From positions 1 to 39,073 of the forward strand of contig JAHBWT010000037.1 in the NCBI GenBank assembly GCA_019636815.1: DNA of 39,073 nucleotides, given 5' to 3'. The notes under the pieces are model-generated. The model did no database searches and was not told the origin of the DNA. It was given only the letters and a program-made list of their open reading frames with translations. The translations under genes were made by a program, and so were the position numbers. Below, piece after piece: positions 24,777-32,249 of this stretch; position 1 is the stretch's first letter, and each line of letters begins with the position of its first letter. The DNA is from Nitrospira sp. Its GTDB lineage: Bacteria; Nitrospirota; Nitrospiria; Nitrospirales; Nitrospiraceae.

Positions 24777-25265
24777 TTACCACCGGTAACCCCAATATCC
24801 GTAGTGACGGTGGCCTCCAAAATGACGAGGGTAGGGACCGTAGTAGGGGGAAGCATAAAAGCCGGAGTTGCCAAAGTGGAGACCGAACCCGAGTCCAAGG
24901 CCGAAGGGATAGCCATAGGCGTAAGGATAGGAGTATGGGACTGGGACGATGCTTGTGCTAGGTCGCTCGGCAAGCTGTCGTTGCATGTCTGCTGTCGCAG
25001 TGGATTGCCGATCGAGCTGGCTTTTCAGTTGGCTGACAGCTCCCTCTTGGGCTTGGAGTTTCCCTTCCAGCTCAGCGATTCTTTTCTGCTGTGCTTCCAT
25101 GAAGGCATTCACGCAACGGGTTTGTGCGTCTCCTGTATAGTTCGAACACTCCCATGGAACTTGCAGAGTTTCCGCAGCCGATGGGAGCGGCATACCGATG
25201 AAGACGAAACTGCCAACCAAAACGGAGGCGTGTACCGAGGAATATCGAAAGGTTTTCAGGCTCAT
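24777..25265 (-). CDS. Exported coiled-coil protein with Gly/Tyr-rich tail
   Basis: This 162-residue protein has a signal peptide (about 1-31, SVLVGSFVFIGMPLPSAA). A two-Cys segment (ECSNYTGDAQTRC) follows, then a coiled coil at about 55-95 (AELEGKLQAQEGAVSQLKSQ), and a tail from about 110 extremely rich in Gly, Tyr, Phe and His (YPYAYGYPFGLGLGFGLHFG through the HRHYGYWGY segment). Such tails occur in structural envelope or surface proteins. AGGAGG directly before the ATG supports the start. Its role is unknown. Confidence 0.7.
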   Translation of the reverse strand: MSLKTFRYSSVHASVLVGSFVFIGMPLPSAAETLQVPWECSNYTGDAQTRCVNAFMEAQQKRIAELEGKLQAQEGAVSQLKSQLDRQSTATADMQRQLAERPSTSIVPVPYSYPYAYGYPFGLGLGFGLHFGNSGFYASPYYGPYPRHFGGHRHYGYWGYRW

Positions 25266-25375
25266 GGCTTCCTCCTACCGTGGCTACTTGGAGCCTACCA
25301 CGAGAGCATCGCCTTGAACAGATTGCCCGTGGGCTTGTAAAAACGCTTCTTCAACATAGACATACCAGCCGGTGT

Positions 25376-25405
25376 TTGATTTTTTACGAGCAGGGCTCCT
25401 ACAAT
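25376..25405 (+). promoter_or_regulatory. Probable promoter for the mutY-like cluster
   Basis: TTGATT (25376-25381) and TACAAT (25400-25405) are spaced by 18 bases, about 40 bases before the ATG at 25445. The spacing and hexamers fit sigma-70. It would drive the mutY-like, NUDIX and exonuclease genes together. Confidence 0.45.
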
Positions 25406-25444
25406 ACCGTCGATTCAACAACGGTGGTTAAAGGGCATCGGCAC

Positions 25445-26158
25445 ATGCCTGCGCGACCTCCATCCAAGAAGAAAAAATCTCGCAAGACTCTTCTGCCGGA
25501 TCATTCCATGAGGCGTCGATTTCAACGGCGGCTTTTGAAGTGGTATGGGGAGCATGGTCGGGATCTGCCCTGGCGAAATACTTCTGATCCCTATCATATA
25601 CTCGTCTCCGAGGTGATGCTTCAGCAGACTCAGGTCGACCGGGTCATCACGAAATACCACGAATTCTTGGAACGGTATCCGAGTCTTGAGCATCTGGCGG
25701 AGGCCCCGGTGGCGGAGGTCAAAAAGACTTGGTATCCGCTGGGCTATAACATTCGTCCGGAACGGTTGCATGGAATTGCCTGTGAAACGGTGGAGCGGTA
25801 TGGAGGGAAATTGCCCAACGCTGCTGGCGAGCTGCTCTCGTTCAAAGGGATTGGGCGGTACACCGCCGGCGCCATTCGCTCGTTTGCATTCAATGAAGAT
25901 GCGCCGATTCTGGATACGAATGTGATCCGGGTCTTACACCGAGTCTTTGTCGCCGAGGGCGATCCGAAAGCCCAGAAGACCAGGTTATGGGAATTGTCGG
26001 AAGCCCTAATTCCACCGGGGAAAGGGTACGATTTTAATCAGGCCATCATGGACTTCGGGGCGATGGTGTGCGCGGCCCGTGATCCCTACTGCCTTCTGTG
26101 TCCCATGAAATCCTTATGTAAGACATACCCGTTCTCTCGGACCTCAACTGAACAATAG
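25445..26158 (+). CDS. mutY: MutY-like adenine DNA glycosylase, no C-terminal domain
   Basis: This 237-residue base-excision repair enzyme removes adenine mispaired with 8-oxoguanine. The HhH-GPD fold shows LPWRNTSDPYHILVSEVMLQ (catalytic Glu in SEVMLQQT), the helix-hairpin-helix FKGIGRYTAGAI, and the catalytic Asp in ILDTNVIRVL. The 4Fe-4S loop is C-x6-C-x2-C-x5-C (CAARDPYCLLCPMKSLC). The C-terminal MutT-like 8-oxoG recognition domain of E. coli MutY is absent, but a MutT-like NUDIX gene follows 7 bases downstream. A shorter MutY-type or Mig-type mismatch glycosylase is therefore possible. The start at 25445 or the ATG at 25508 is uncertain; the long frame from 25280 crosses the promoter. 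Confidence 0.85.
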   Translation: MPARPPSKKKKSRKTLLPDHSMRRRFQRRLLKWYGEHGRDLPWRNTSDPYHILVSEVMLQQTQVDRVITKYHEFLERYPSLEHLAEAPVAEVKKTWYPLGYNIRPERLHGIACETVERYGGKLPNAAGELLSFKGIGRYTAGAIRSFAFNEDAPILDTNVIRVLHRVFVAEGDPKAQKTRLWELSEALIPPGKGYDFNQAIMDFGAMVCAARDPYCLLCPMKSLCKTYPFSRTSTEQ

Positions 26159-26165
26159 CAGGCTG

Positions 26166-26573
26166 ATGATGCGGGTCATTGAAGTCGCTGCAGGGCTCAT
26201 TCATCGTAACGGACAGTATCTGATCACTCGTCGAAAGCCCGGCGTTCATTTGGCCGGGTTCTGGGAGTTCCCTGGTGGGAAACGAGAGGCGGGAGAATCG
26301 TTGATGGAATGTCTGCATCGCGAATTATTCGAGGAGCTCAGTATTTCCATCGACCTCCCCATTCCCTATCAGATTGTCCGCCACGACTATCCGGACAAGA
26401 TCGTGGAGTTGCATTTCTTTCGCTGTGCCATCGAGCGAGGAGAGCCTGTTCCTCTCGGCTGTGAGGAAATTCGATGGGTATCCCCCGAGGAGTTGACTCA
26501 GTTTAGATTTCCGCCGGCCGATCACGCCATCATTCAGGCCTTGCTGCGCGATGCCATAGGAGCTTCCCGATGA
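26166..26573 (+). CDS. MutT-like NUDIX hydrolase
   Basis: This 135-residue protein is a single NUDIX domain of the MutT type, which sanitises 8-oxo-dGTP. It starts VIEVAAGLIHRNGQYLITRR and has the NUDIX box GGKREAGESLMECLHRELFE extended by ELSI. The position typical of Gly in EExGU is replaced by Ser. It sits 7 bases after the mutY-like gene and overlaps the next start as ATGA, so all three are co-expressed. It may act on the free nucleotide pool, or in trans replace the missing MutY C-terminal domain (inference). Confidence 0.85.
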   Translation: MMRVIEVAAGLIHRNGQYLITRRKPGVHLAGFWEFPGGKREAGESLMECLHRELFEELSISIDLPIPYQIVRHDYPDKIVELHFFRCAIERGEPVPLGCEEIRWVSPEELTQFRFPPADHAIIQALLRDAIGASR

Positions 26574-27286
26574 AGGTCGTGCTCGACATCGAGACTGTTC
26601 AGGCTCCTCGCGAAGAATGGGCTCGTCTTGTAGGAAAACCATCCACAAGAAATGAGGCTTCTCTGGTCGAGGAGAGGTACGATCTTTTTGCGGCTGGAGC
26701 TGTAGAAGAGCAGCGCCGCTCGGAAGATGAGTCTTACGCCAAATCGGCGTTCGATGGGACCTTCAGCCGCATCGTCTGCATCGGCCTGCTGGAATTTTCC
26801 GATCAGATGGAGGCGCGTAGCGCCGTCGCCTGGTATGGGCAAAACGAACGCGAGCTTCTTCGCCAATTTTGGGCGCGTCTGGCTCAGGACCGCCCCGCGT
26901 TGTACATCACGCATAATGGGCTTGGGTTTGATCTCCCCTTCATCAAGAAACGGTCGATCATCAATCAGGTGAAACCTAGCCTCGAGATCAACCTTGCCAA
27001 ATTTCGTAGCGAGCCGGTCTATGACACGATGGCGATCTGGAGCAATTGGGATACGCGAGGGTGGGTCAAGCTCGATGTGCTGGCCCGAGCGCTGCAGGTG
27101 GAAGCCAAGTCGGGCAGCGGGGAGCAAGTCGCCGAGATGTGGGAGAAGAGGCAGGGACGTGCGCTGGCACAATACTGTTTACAGGATACGTATGTGACGT
27201 ATGCCTGCTATTGCCGCATGAACTTTCGCCAACCGTTATCCCGAGAAGTCGTCCTGTTGCAGCCTGAATTGTACGACGTCGGCTGA
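26570..27286 (+). CDS. PolB-like 3'-5' exonuclease
   Basis: This 238-residue RNase H-fold protein is of the predicted DEDDy 3'-5' exonuclease (PolB-like) family. Exo I is DIET (D6, E8). Exo II is HNGLGFDLPF with N116 and D121. Exo III is YCLQD (Y202-x3-D206), the YxxxD form. All acidic metal ligands are present. It overlaps the MutT-like gene by ATGA, which suggests a role in repair or proofreading of damaged DNA. It has no polymerase domain. Confidence 0.8.
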   Translation: MKVVLDIETVQAPREEWARLVGKPSTRNEASLVEERYDLFAAGAVEEQRRSEDESYAKSAFDGTFSRIVCIGLLEFSDQMEARSAVAWYGQNERELLRQFWARLAQDRPALYITHNGLGFDLPFIKKRSIINQVKPSLEINLAKFRSEPVYDTMAIWSNWDTRGWVKLDVLARALQVEAKSGSGEQVAEMWEKRQGRALAQYCLQDTYVTYACYCRMNFRQPLSREVVLLQPELYDVG

Positions 27287-27298
27287 ATCGGCCGGCTT

Positions 27299-28213
27299 TC
27301 AATGGACGCGATGTGCTTCCGCAGATTTCTTTTTGGGTGCAGGACGGACCGAGGCCTTGCTGGCCTTCAAGGCTTTCACTTCCTCAGCTCGCTGACGGAG
27401 CTCTTTCTTCATCCGGACCGCTTCTTTTTTTAGGGTTGCGATCTCGGAATCTTTCAGCTTGTTAGCCTCACGCGCGTCACGGAGCTCATCCAGTTTTTTG
27501 TTCAACAGTTCATCGCCGTTCAATTCGGCAGATTCCGAATAAAGAGAACGATTTGCCTGGAACTGGCCGGCCGTCGTTGCTTCCCGTTCCGGTGCTGCAT
27601 TTGTAGCAACAGTCAGTGACTCGGAAGCAGGTATCGGTGCCTTTGCCAGAGCCTGCTGGTCGATGACCAGCGTGGTGGCACTGCTTCCCATCGCAACAAA
27701 GGAAGGGGCCTTCTCAAGGCGAGCGGCAGAACTAGGGACGAATCCTGATGCCCGATTATGCTGAGAAGGGGCAATGGTCAGATAGATTGAGCCTTTGTGG
27801 ATATAGAGGGTGCCCGCCGTGGGTTCAGCGCCTGACCCTGCCGATGAAGACACTTTGAAACCGACGATCTGCTCCGGTTTCGCTTGCGATAAGCCTTGGG
27901 CTAGCAGGGGAGCGAGAAACTCGGCGTCTTCATCGCTGAATACTCTCATCGGCTTGCTGCCACCGGCGGGCATTTTCAGAGCGGGATCGGTTACCACGCC
28001 TTTGATTACCTTCAGCATCGTCATTTGGTCGATCATGGCGGGGTGACCCGCTTCAAATGACCAATCCGCGATTTCTTTGAGATAGACGGATCCCTTCGCG
28101 TTCTTATAAACCTTAGCCTCTCCGGAAAATATCGAACATCCACCCACGAGCAAACTGAGGCACATCAGCACACCGACATAATGGGCACTGCGAAGAGCAA
28201 CGTATGCACTCAT
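27299..28213 (-). CDS. Lipoprotein with C-terminal coiled coil
   Basis: This protein has 304 residues from the ATG at 28213, chosen because GAGGAG lies 8 bases upstream; a longer frame from 28345 is not supported. The signal peptide ends in a lipobox, LLVGGC, with Cys26 as the lipidated residue. Residues about 30-180 form a globular domain with SVYLKEIADWSFEAGHPAMI and GTLYIHKGSIYLTIAPSQHN. Residues about 225-290 are a charged coiled coil (LRDAREANKLKDSEIATLKK), and the tail is Lys/Ala-rich. It is likely anchored in the outer or inner membrane. I do not recognise the family. Confidence 0.7.
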   Translation of the reverse strand: MSAYVALRSAHYVGVLMCLSLLVGGCSIFSGEAKVYKNAKGSVYLKEIADWSFEAGHPAMIDQMTMLKVIKGVVTDPALKMPAGGSKPMRVFSDEDAEFLAPLLAQGLSQAKPEQIVGFKVSSSAGSGAEPTAGTLYIHKGSIYLTIAPSQHNRASGFVPSSAARLEKAPSFVAMGSSATTLVIDQQALAKAPIPASESLTVATNAAPEREATTAGQFQANRSLYSESAELNGDELLNKKLDELRDAREANKLKDSEIATLKKEAVRMKKELRQRAEEVKALKASKASVRPAPKKKSAEAHRVH

Positions 28214-28313
28214 CTGGGTTCTCCTCATCTTCCACGCGGTTGAGAGCCTGAGAGGATGGCTATTTTTCGTAACAACGATTGGTCTCGATCTTTCCGTAGC
28301 TGAGAAGTCGGAG

Positions 28314-28451
28314 TTACCAGATACCGAGTCCCATGAGGACCACACCTATTGCCAGCCATCCGAAGACCCCAACGGCAATGATCGCTTCGAGTGTCATGCG
28401 GGAATCGGAGCGGTTGGAATTGGGTTTTGAATCGGAATCAGCGGGCTTCAT
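28314..28451 (-). CDS. Small single-span membrane protein
   Basis: This short frame encodes 45 residues: a hydrophilic Ser/Asp/Asn-rich N-terminus (MKPADSDSKPNSNRSDSR) followed by one strong transmembrane segment (about 21-45, LEAIIAVGVFGWLAIGVVLM). It lies about 100 bases upstream of the lipoprotein gene on the same strand. There is no good Shine-Dalgarno sequence, and an internal ATG at codon 19 is an alternative start. The clean split between polar and hydrophobic halves argues for a real gene. Confidence 0.45.
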   Translation of the reverse strand: MKPADSDSKPNSNRSDSRMTLEAIIAVGVFGWLAIGVVLMGLGIW

Positions 28452-28691
28452 AACGAGAGGCGAAATTCATGGTTGCCACAAGCGATATAGACGTTCGCAA
28501 GCAAGGTTCATGCCTTTTGCAGTTCTGAGAGGAATCGAGAAGCGGCAGTGCAACCGTGAGATGGGGGGTTTGCCAAAGGTGCAGATTGAAAAATCTCCAG
28601 GCAGGGAAAAGCTCGACGATGTTAAAGGCGAGATTTTCATTGATGATCAGGCTGTTAGAATGTTCCATCCCTCCCTGCAGAGGTGAAAAAG
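28452..28691. other. Gap without a recognisable gene
   Basis: Overlapping ORFs on both strands (for example 28333-28686 plus and 28438-28764 minus) show no family features and contradict each other. Nothing else is supported here. Confidence 0.35.
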
Positions 28692-28711
28692 GTTCGAGAA
28701 TATTCGCGAAC
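28692..28711. promoter_or_regulatory. 20-bp palindrome, possible operator
   Basis: GTTCGAGAATATTCGCGAAC is symmetric except for one base pair. Its half-site GTTCGnGAAT has the look of a dimeric regulator site. It lies 36 bases before the ATG of a possible small gene. The regulator is unknown. Confidence 0.4.
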
Positions 28712-28746
28712 GAGTCGATGATCGATGTGACCCAAGAGGAGAGGGT

Positions 28747-28848
28747 ATGACCATGACCAGCCAAAGAGCCGTCAGAATAGAGACAGTGGAGTCATCGGAA
28801 AATGTTCAATTTCTAGGGTTGCACGTACAGAATTGCACTGAAAAGTGA
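28747..28848 (+). CDS. Possible 33-residue small protein
   Basis: The frame starts with ATG at 28747 behind a strong Shine-Dalgarno (GAGGAGAGGG) and encodes MTMTSQRAVRIETVESSENV followed by QFLGLHVQNCTEK. There is a single Cys near the end. The stop codon lies inside a perfect 16-bp palindrome. The good ribosome site and flanking palindromes make it worth recording, but no homologue is recognised. Confidence 0.25.
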   Translation: MTMTSQRAVRIETVESSENVQFLGLHVQNCTEK

Positions 28849-28861
28849 GACAGCTGTCTCA
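28846..28861. repeat. Perfect 16-bp palindrome
   Basis: TGAGACAGCTGTCTCA is perfectly self-complementary with no loop. It lies 31 bases after the miaB stop (minus strand) and contains the stop of the small ORF (plus strand). With no T-run beside it, a protein-binding site is more likely than a terminator. Confidence 0.5.
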
Positions 28862-28891
28862 TAAGGAAAACAGCTTGAGTAGTGAGGACTG

Positions 28892-30223
28892 TCATTTCCC
28901 GTAGAGGGTGGCGGCCGATGCATCGAAGATATGTTTCGTCACGATAGTGCCTGGACCAGGATGGCCGGTGCTCTTGTCCCAGACCACCGTGATGTTTCCA
29001 TCCGTTTTCCCCATTCCTTGACTTGATGAGCGGGTTGCATCACCTTCGACCAAGATCTCCATATCTTTGCCGATATGACGGCGGTTGCGTTCCGCCGTGA
29101 TCGCACGTTGAATCTCGACTAGCTTTGACACCCGCTGGCCCTTCACCTGGTCTGGCACATCGTCGGTATACTTTCTTGCCGCAATCGTATTTTTCCGTTC
29201 CGAGTATTTGAAGATATAGGCCGAGTCGAACTGCACCTGTTCCACCATCCGCTGAGTGGCTTGGAAGTCTTCATCCGATTCCGAGCAGAAGCCGCAGATG
29301 ATATCCGTTGTCAGGACAACACCGGGGATGGTCCGTCGAATGCGATCTGCCAGCGCAAGGTACTCGGCTTCCGTGTAGGTTCGCCCCATCAGTTCAAGAA
29401 TGCGATTGCTCCCTGCCTGAAGCGGAAGATGGATATGGTTGCAGACTTTGGGGTGTGCGGCGATAGCTTCGATAAGTGCACGAGGGAAATCTTTAGGATG
29501 AGGTGAGGTAAACCGTACTCGTTCGATGCCCGCCTGGTCCGCGACGGCCCTGATGAGTTTGGCAAAGTCCCATTCTCCATGGAGGTAGGAATTCACGTTC
29601 TGGCCGAGCAACGTGATTTGCTTGAACCCACGGGCGGCAGCGTCACGAGCCTCGCGCAGAATGGACTCCGGATCGCGCGATCGTTCTCGTCCTCTGGTAT
29701 AAGGAACGACGCAGAAGGAGCAAAAATTATCGCAGCCTCGCATCACCGTGATCCAGGCATTCACCCCGCTGTCGCGATCCGGCAAGATTCCTTCATATGT
29801 TTCATACTCTGAGAGATCGAGCGCGAATCCCTTCTGAGCCAGTCCCTGTTCTTGTGCTTCAATCGCGGTGGTCAGCAATGAGGGAAGTTGGCGGTAGGCA
29901 TCCGGGCCGGCCAGGACGTCGATGATCGGTTCCTTGTCCGCTAGGTCGCTCTTTAAATTCTGAGCCATGCAGCCGAGCACGCCGACGACGAGCAGGCGCT
30001 GTTTCTTGACCGCTTTCAACTCGGACAGATGGGCGTAGATCTTGTTATGGGCATTCTCTCTGATGGCGCAGGTGTTGACCAATACGACATCGGCACGTTC
30101 GCGATCCTCTGTGAAGACGAAGCCTTCTCGCTTCAGCATGGACCGAACGAGCTCGCTGTCGGATTCGTTCATCTGGCAACCGAAAGTTTCGATGTGGACG
30201 TGAGGAAGGGTTTTTAGACTCAT
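28892..30223 (-). CDS. miaB: tRNA-2-methylthio-N6-dimethylallyladenosine synthase MiaB
   Basis: This 443-residue radical-SAM enzyme adds the methylthio group to i6A37 of tRNAs. The N-terminal UPF0004 domain binds one 4Fe-4S cluster through C16, C52 and C85 (ETFGCQMNESDSE, NTCAIREN, GCMAQ). The radical-SAM cluster is C164-x3-C168-x2-C171 (GCDNFCSFCVVPYTRGRE). A C-terminal TRAM domain (DMEILVEGDATRSS) binds RNA. The ATG overlaps the mtaB stop (ATGA), so the two related enzymes are co-translated. Length and motifs are complete. Confidence 0.93.
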   Translation of the reverse strand: MSLKTLPHVHIETFGCQMNESDSELVRSMLKREGFVFTEDRERADVVLVNTCAIRENAHNKIYAHLSELKAVKKQRLLVVGVLGCMAQNLKSDLADKEPIIDVLAGPDAYRQLPSLLTTAIEAQEQGLAQKGFALDLSEYETYEGILPDRDSGVNAWITVMRGCDNFCSFCVVPYTRGRERSRDPESILREARDAAARGFKQITLLGQNVNSYLHGEWDFAKLIRAVADQAGIERVRFTSPHPKDFPRALIEAIAAHPKVCNHIHLPLQAGSNRILELMGRTYTEAEYLALADRIRRTIPGVVLTTDIICGFCSESDEDFQATQRMVEQVQFDSAYIFKYSERKNTIAARKYTDDVPDQVKGQRVSKLVEIQRAITAERNRRHIGKDMEILVEGDATRSSSQGMGKTDGNITVVWDKSTGHPGPGTIVTKHIFDASAATLYGK

Positions 30224-31557
30224 AGCATCGCCATGGCAGAGTGGCTCGGCTGGGTCGGGACGATATGGCCGAATGCGCAGCGATCAGTCGCGGCGGTGAT
30301 CGTCACCGGCATAATCCGATTCTGAAGGTCAGCAGAATCTGTTACCGTCACCCTTGTGAAGTTTGGGGTGGTGCCGATCCGATGGGAATCTCGCACGGCG
30401 GATTCGAAGAGGACCGAGAGGGTTTTCCCGATTTGCCTGTTGTGAAAAGCGAGGCGTTTGGCGCGATCCAGGTTCAGGAGAATGTCAGTGCGCTTTTTTA
30501 CCATCGCCGAGGAGACTTCCTGCTTTATCCGAAGTGCGGCGGTTCCAGGTCTAGGCGAGTAGGGGAACACGTGGAGATAGGAGAAGGGTAGGTCGGTTGC
30601 AAGGGCCACGGTGTTCCGGAATGCCGCGTCCGTCTCACCGGGGAACCCGACCATAAGATCGGTCCCAAGCCCCAGGTCGGGAATCTTTGTGAGTGCCGTT
30701 TCAATCAGCTTGCCGTACGTTTTGATCGTATGCCGACGATTCATGGCGTCCAAGATTGTGTCGTCGCCGCTCTGCAACGGGATGTGGAGATAGGGGCAGA
30801 ACTTTTTCGATGATGCGAGGATATCAAGTAATTCCTCAGTAACGGTGGTGGGCTCAATCGAAGAGATACGGAGTCGCTCGAGATCGGCGACGTGATCGAG
30901 TCGCCGAAGGAGGGCGCAAAAATCAAGGCCTTGATGAGCATACTGGCCGATGTTTACGCCGGTGAGCACAATTTCTCTGTAGCCTCGATCCGTGAGACTC
31001 TCAACTTCACACACAATGTCTTGGAGCGTTCGGCTCCGCTCATGCCCTCTGGCGAACGGAATGATGCAGAAGCTACACATTGCGCTGCATCCGTCCTGTA
31101 TCTTAAGCAGGGCGCGGGTGGAATCAGGTTCTGCAAAGTGCGGGAGTTCGAAGTCGCCGCGCGAAATCGTTCTTGTATGCTGAACCTCCGTGACGGATCG
31201 TTTTCGTAGCTCGCGCGCGTGAGGAAGGTAGGCCGGGAGGTCAAGTTTGAACTGGTGACCTACAATGAGATCAATCCCGGCTTGTTGTTTCAGGGTTTCC
31301 ATTCCCGACTGAGCGTAGCAGCCCGTAACGGCGATGAACGCATGCGGAGAATGCTTGAGTGTCTTCCGAATCAGGTATCGCGAGGTCCGTTCGGCATCTT
31401 CCGTCACGGCACAGGTATTGAGCACAAGAAGATCCGTCGGTTGTCCGAATTCGACCAACTCGAACCCCTTCCGTCTGAGCCCTTCGCCGAGGATCGAGGT
31501 TTCGGCTTGATTCAGTCGGCAGCCAAGCGTATGTAGAGAGGCACGGGTCGTTGCCAT
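30220..31557 (-). CDS. mtaB: tRNA t6A37 methylthiotransferase MtaB
   Basis: This 445-residue radical-SAM enzyme converts t6A37 to ms2t6A37 in ANN-decoding tRNAs. It begins LHTLGCRLNQAETSILGEGL, the mark of the MtaB branch. Cluster ligands are C13, C49 and C80 (LGCRLNQ, NTCAVT, GCYAQ) and C157-x3-C161-x2-C164 (GCSAMCSFCIIPFARGHERS). A C-terminal TRAM-like segment (SVLFESAVRDSHRIG) follows. The start at 31557 is chosen over the 31668 frame because homology begins at once and a promoter lies just upstream. It is the first gene of the mtaB-miaB pair. Confidence 0.9.
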   Translation of the reverse strand: MATTRASLHTLGCRLNQAETSILGEGLRRKGFELVEFGQPTDLLVLNTCAVTEDAERTSRYLIRKTLKHSPHAFIAVTGCYAQSGMETLKQQAGIDLIVGHQFKLDLPAYLPHARELRKRSVTEVQHTRTISRGDFELPHFAEPDSTRALLKIQDGCSAMCSFCIIPFARGHERSRTLQDIVCEVESLTDRGYREIVLTGVNIGQYAHQGLDFCALLRRLDHVADLERLRISSIEPTTVTEELLDILASSKKFCPYLHIPLQSGDDTILDAMNRRHTIKTYGKLIETALTKIPDLGLGTDLMVGFPGETDAAFRNTVALATDLPFSYLHVFPYSPRPGTAALRIKQEVSSAMVKKRTDILLNLDRAKRLAFHNRQIGKTLSVLFESAVRDSHRIGTTPNFTRVTVTDSADLQNRIMPVTITAATDRCAFGHIVPTQPSHSAMAML

Positions 31558-31566
31558 AGGGGTGGC

Positions 31567-31596
31567 ATTATAGGGAGAACATGCGTGATCCGGCAA
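31567..31596 (-). promoter_or_regulatory. Promoter for mtaB-miaB, probably leaderless
   Basis: Read on the minus strand, TTGCCG (31596-31591) and TATAAT (31572-31567) are separated by 18 bases. The ATG begins only 10 bases after the -10, so the predicted start site falls at or within about three bases of the initiation codon. No Shine-Dalgarno sequence precedes this ATG. Confidence 0.55.
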
Positions 31597-31676
31597 GGTA
31601 GCCGGTTGATACCGAGGCTGCCTCGGTCGTTCTTCACGATTGCCGGAAAGGTGTGTGAAAGCGGCCAATCCAGTTC

Positions 31677-32099
31677 GTGAGGGTGAGTGTGAAGGTCTTT
31701 CGTCTGCATGGTATTAGTTTCGCGCTCGCCTGTTTGCTGTGGAGCCATCCTCTGCCGGGATGGAGCGCAGATTCCCTCCCCGTTGAACCCGATCTCAATA
31801 CGCGAGTCGATGAACTGTACGATCATGAGGCTCGCCTCTTCATCATGCTGTATTCTCTTCACGGAGACGGACAGATCGATTATGTGACGGCCCGATTGGT
31901 TCAGGACTACTCGCGCAGCAGCTATGGCAATCCCATCTACCAAACCGAATCCCAGCCGCTGTTCTATTGGTGGAACCACACTATGTGGAACGATCCGGAG
32001 CAGGACGGGGTCAACGGCAACGAGAAGGTCTATCAAGAAAACACCGATTTCGACCTCACGAGGTACAAACCCTGTCTGTTCAACGGACAGCCCTGTTAA
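31677..32099 (+). CDS. Small exported protein of unknown function
   Basis: This protein has up to 140 residues. Possible GTG starts are at 31677, 31683 and 31689. A signal peptide (GISFALACLLWSHPLPGWSA) is cleaved near residue 31. The mature part is acidic and aromatic (YDHEARLFIMLYSLHGDGQI, FYWWNHTMWNDPEQDGVNGN) with two Cys near the end (KPCLFNGQPC). It could be a periplasmic protein with a disulfide. It is divergent from mtaB. The family is not recognised. Confidence 0.6.
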   Translation: MRVSVKVFRLHGISFALACLLWSHPLPGWSADSLPVEPDLNTRVDELYDHEARLFIMLYSLHGDGQIDYVTARLVQDYSRSSYGNPIYQTESQPLFYWWNHTMWNDPEQDGVNGNEKVYQENTDFDLTRYKPCLFNGQPC

Positions 32100-32249
32100 C
32101 CAGAGCGCAAACGATGAAGCCGTTCCCGCGCGTTTTTTGATTCTGCTGAGACGTGACGGGAGGCGATGGTATCCTGCGTTCCAGCCGAGGGTCTGCTTGC
32201 TGCGCACAGACCAGTCTCATTCAACCCACTCTCGCACGAGTGAATTCTT

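Noticed and set aside
28438..28764. Minus-strand ORF of 108 codons
   Set aside because: No family features, and it overlaps the better supported small membrane protein and the palindrome region in another frame.
28846..28861. Rho-independent terminator after miaB
   Set aside because: The palindrome has no loop and no adjacent T-run on either strand.
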